Shown piece after piece: positions 62,783 through 64,000 of a stretch of 64,000 bases of DNA. The translations under genes and the position numbers were made by a program. The stretch comes from Chloroflexota bacterium (GTDB lineage: Bacteria > Chloroflexota > UBA11872): the NCBI GenBank assembly GCA_026708035.1, contig JAPOVQ010000025.1, positions 160,204 to 224,203 of the forward strand, read 5' to 3'. Position 1 is the stretch's first letter. Each line of letters begins with the position of its first letter. The notes below the pieces were generated by a model. It made no database searches and was not told the DNA's origin. It was given only the letters and a program-made list of their open reading frames with translations.

Positions 62783-63835
62783 TTGACTGAACCCGCGGAC
62801 ATTCTCGACCTGCACCTCGCCGCCCTGTTCACCCAGGACGAGGAGGGAAACCTCATCGCCACCAACGACCCCGAGCCTGACCAAGTCGCCGCTCCGCGGC
62901 TCTACCTTGGCCGCAGCCCCGAACGCTGCGTGCTGCGCTTCCGACGCGGCATGGACGAGTCAACCCGCGCCGCCCTGCGCGACCTGGCGGCCCCGGACTT
63001 GACCGCAAACGACCCAAACCGCGAGCCGGTCAATCAAGCGGCAATCGAAGCGCTACTCGCCGCCGAGCAACCGATCCAGAACATCTACTTCGGCCCGGCG
63101 TTCAGGTTCCCAGATGTCGAAGCAGCTGCGAATCCCCTCCGTCATTCCGGTTCAGCCCCCTCCACCTGGAAGGGGGAGGGCTGGGGAGGGGGTCAGGGTG
63201 AGGGTGATCCGGAGTATGGCAGTGGGAGAACACGCCGTGTCCCCTCTCCCTCGATGGGCGAGGGCAAGGGTGAGGGTGATTCGGGACTGGGGAGTAGGAC
63301 CTCGACCAGTAGCCCAGGTGTCTCCCAAACCGGGGAGCCAAATCCCGGCCCCCTCCGTCACTCCGGCGAAAGCCGGAATCCAGGCTCTACCGAACCTTCT
63401 CACGCACGAGTAGGGGCGGTTCGCGAACCGCCCCTACAGCGGTCCGCAAACGTCCCCGGCGGCGGGAATCCCGGCCCTCAGGAGGTCGTCGAGATCTCCC
63501 CATCCACCACCCACCTGCTCAGCCCCGAATACGCCTGGCTGGCCGATGAGCTGAAGGTCCGCAACCCCGTCATAGCCGTCGTCGTGGACGGCATGACGGT
63601 ATCCGTGTGCTTCAGCGCCCGCGCCACCGCGGCCGCCTCCGAGGCCGGCGTCGAGACTCTCCCCGAGCACCGCGGCCGCCGCTATGCCGGGGCCGTCACC
63701 GCGGCCTGGGCCGCCGAAGTGCGGTGCCAGGGACGCATCCCGCTCTACAGCACCTCGTGGACCAACCACGCCTCCCGCCGCGTCGCCGCCCGCCTGGGCC
63801 TCATCCAATACGCCACCGACTTCCACATCAGCTAA
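62783..63835 (+). CDS. GNAT-like acetyltransferase with an in-frame repeat cassette
   Basis: This 350-residue open frame has two coherent halves. Residues 1-114 (ADILDLHLAALFTQDEEGNL, ERCVLRFRRGMDES, FGPAFRFPD) and ~234-350 (SPEYAWLADELKVRNPVIAVV, LPEHRGRRYAGAVTAAWAAE, YSTSWTNHASRRVAARLGL) look like one GNAT protein. HRGRRYAG is the acetyl-CoA loop and NHASRRVAARLGL the last helix. Between them about 118 codons (63125-63478) consist of dispersed repeat families A, B and C translated in frame (for example SGESRNPGS, WKGEGWGGGQGEGD). The start is TTG 62783. Either the repeats insert a flexible loop in a working protein or the gene is dying. Confidence 0.7.
   Translation: MTEPADILDLHLAALFTQDEEGNLIATNDPEPDQVAAPRLYLGRSPERCVLRFRRGMDESTRAALRDLAAPDLTANDPNREPVNQAAIEALLAAEQPIQNIYFGPAFRFPDVEAAANPLRHSGSAPSTWKGEGWGGGQGEGDPEYGSGRTRRVPSPSMGEGKGEGDSGLGSRTSTSSPGVSQTGEPNPGPLRHSGESRNPGSTEPSHARVGAVREPPLQRSANVPGGGNPGPQEVVEISPSTTHLLSPEYAWLADELKVRNPVIAVVVDGMTVSVCFSARATAAASEAGVETLPEHRGRRYAGAVTAAWAAEVRCQGRIPLYSTSWTNHASRRVAARLGLIQYATDFHIS
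63125..63478. repeat. cluster of palindromic repeats inside the GNAT-like gene
   Basis: The recognised elements are a partial family B (63139-63152), family A in reverse (63157-63213), family A in reverse again (63239-63285), family B (63354-63383), family C (63410-63437, GTAGGGGCGGTTCGCGAACC then GCCCCTAC) and a short GGCGGGAATCCCGG near 63462. None introduces a stop codon in the host frame. Confidence 0.8.
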
Positions 63836-63888
63836 AGAATCTCGGCGTAGATTCCGTCCCTCTGAAATGAGACGTTCGAATCAGTCTG

Positions 63889-63950
63889 TAGGGGCGTCCC
63901 TTGTGGGCGCCCTGTCTGCCGGTGACCAGGGCAGCCACTAGGGCTGCCCC
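63889..63950. repeat. family C-like repeat with two hairpins at the right edge
   Basis: GTAGGGGCGTCCCTTGTGGG and the bases after it are followed by a hairpin with arms GGGCAGCC (63929-63936) and GGCTGCCC (63942-63949). It lies just beyond the GNAT-like gene. It resembles the family C elements seen elsewhere. Nothing else is recognised to position 64000. Confidence 0.6.
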
Positions 63951-64000
63951 TTGTATGTTGCGAGACCTTCGGATCGTCCGAAGGCAAGCACCGGGCCGGG

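Overview
The window is GC-rich, gene-dense bacterial DNA. I infer a Chloroflexota (SAR202/Dehalococcoidia/Caldilinea-like) genome. The evidence is indirect: a solute-binding lipoprotein with a long Val/Glu/Lys stalk, proline-threonine-rich lipoprotein linkers, several phytanoyl-CoA dioxygenase-family and Gfo/Idh/MocA-type enzymes, secreted LRR and RCC1 repeat proteins, and many short palindromic intergenic repeats. No rRNA or phylogenetic marker is present, so the phylum is an inference.

Region 1 (1-11 kb) is a mixed set of metabolic and transport genes. It holds a peptide-type ABC solute-binding protein and one permease, an EamA transporter, a DUF3830-like protein, an aldo/keto reductase, an MFS transporter, an NHL-repeat protein, a FitA/VapC-type toxin-antitoxin pair with a repeat operator, a PhyH dioxygenase and a membrane-anchored DUF4352-like protein.

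Region 2 (11.2-20.8 kb) is the metabolic centrepiece. Eight co-directional genes have the content and order of the N-methylglutamate pathway for monomethylamine oxidation: four sarcosine-oxidase-like subunits (mgdABCD), three split glutamate-synthase domains (mgsABC) and a GlnT/GmaS-type synthetase. GmaS would make gamma-glutamylmethylamide, MgsABC would convert it to N-methylglutamate, and MgdABCD would oxidise that back to glutamate and hand the C1 unit to tetrahydrofolate.

Region 3 (21-42 kb) has a small carbohydrate-like cluster (DapA-family lyase plus glycosidase-like protein), a TIM-barrel isomerase, tRNA-Gly(TCC), an alpha/beta hydrolase, an M16 peptidase lipoprotein, a frameshifted secreted LRR protein, a Gfo/Idh oxidoreductase, a second PhyH protein, a gamma-glutamyltransferase, an M14-like zinc hydrolase and a VOC protein. 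It also has two overlapping MarR regulators, a Phd/VapC pair, a small membrane protein, a NUDIX hydrolase and an orphan antitoxin with a vestigial toxin.

Region 4 (42.4-55.2 kb) is a cobalamin uptake and late-assembly locus. A cobalamin riboswitch with a Shine-Dalgarno-sequestering hairpin precedes btuC, btuF, btuD, cobO, cobT, cobS, cobC and cobU. A convergent opposite-strand operon holds cbiB, cobD, cobQ and pduX. No corrin-ring synthesis gene is present, so the locus fits corrinoid salvage and remodelling. An Erm-type 23S rRNA methyltransferase sits between the two arms and is bounded by a 38-bp duplication of the 3' end of cobU.

Region 5 (55.2-64 kb) holds a SAM methyltransferase, a giant secreted protein with about 42 short RCC1-like repeats, and a GNAT-like gene. 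The giant protein shares its N-terminal domain with the LRR protein of region 3. The GNAT-like gene carries a cassette of dispersed palindromic repeats in frame inside its coding sequence.
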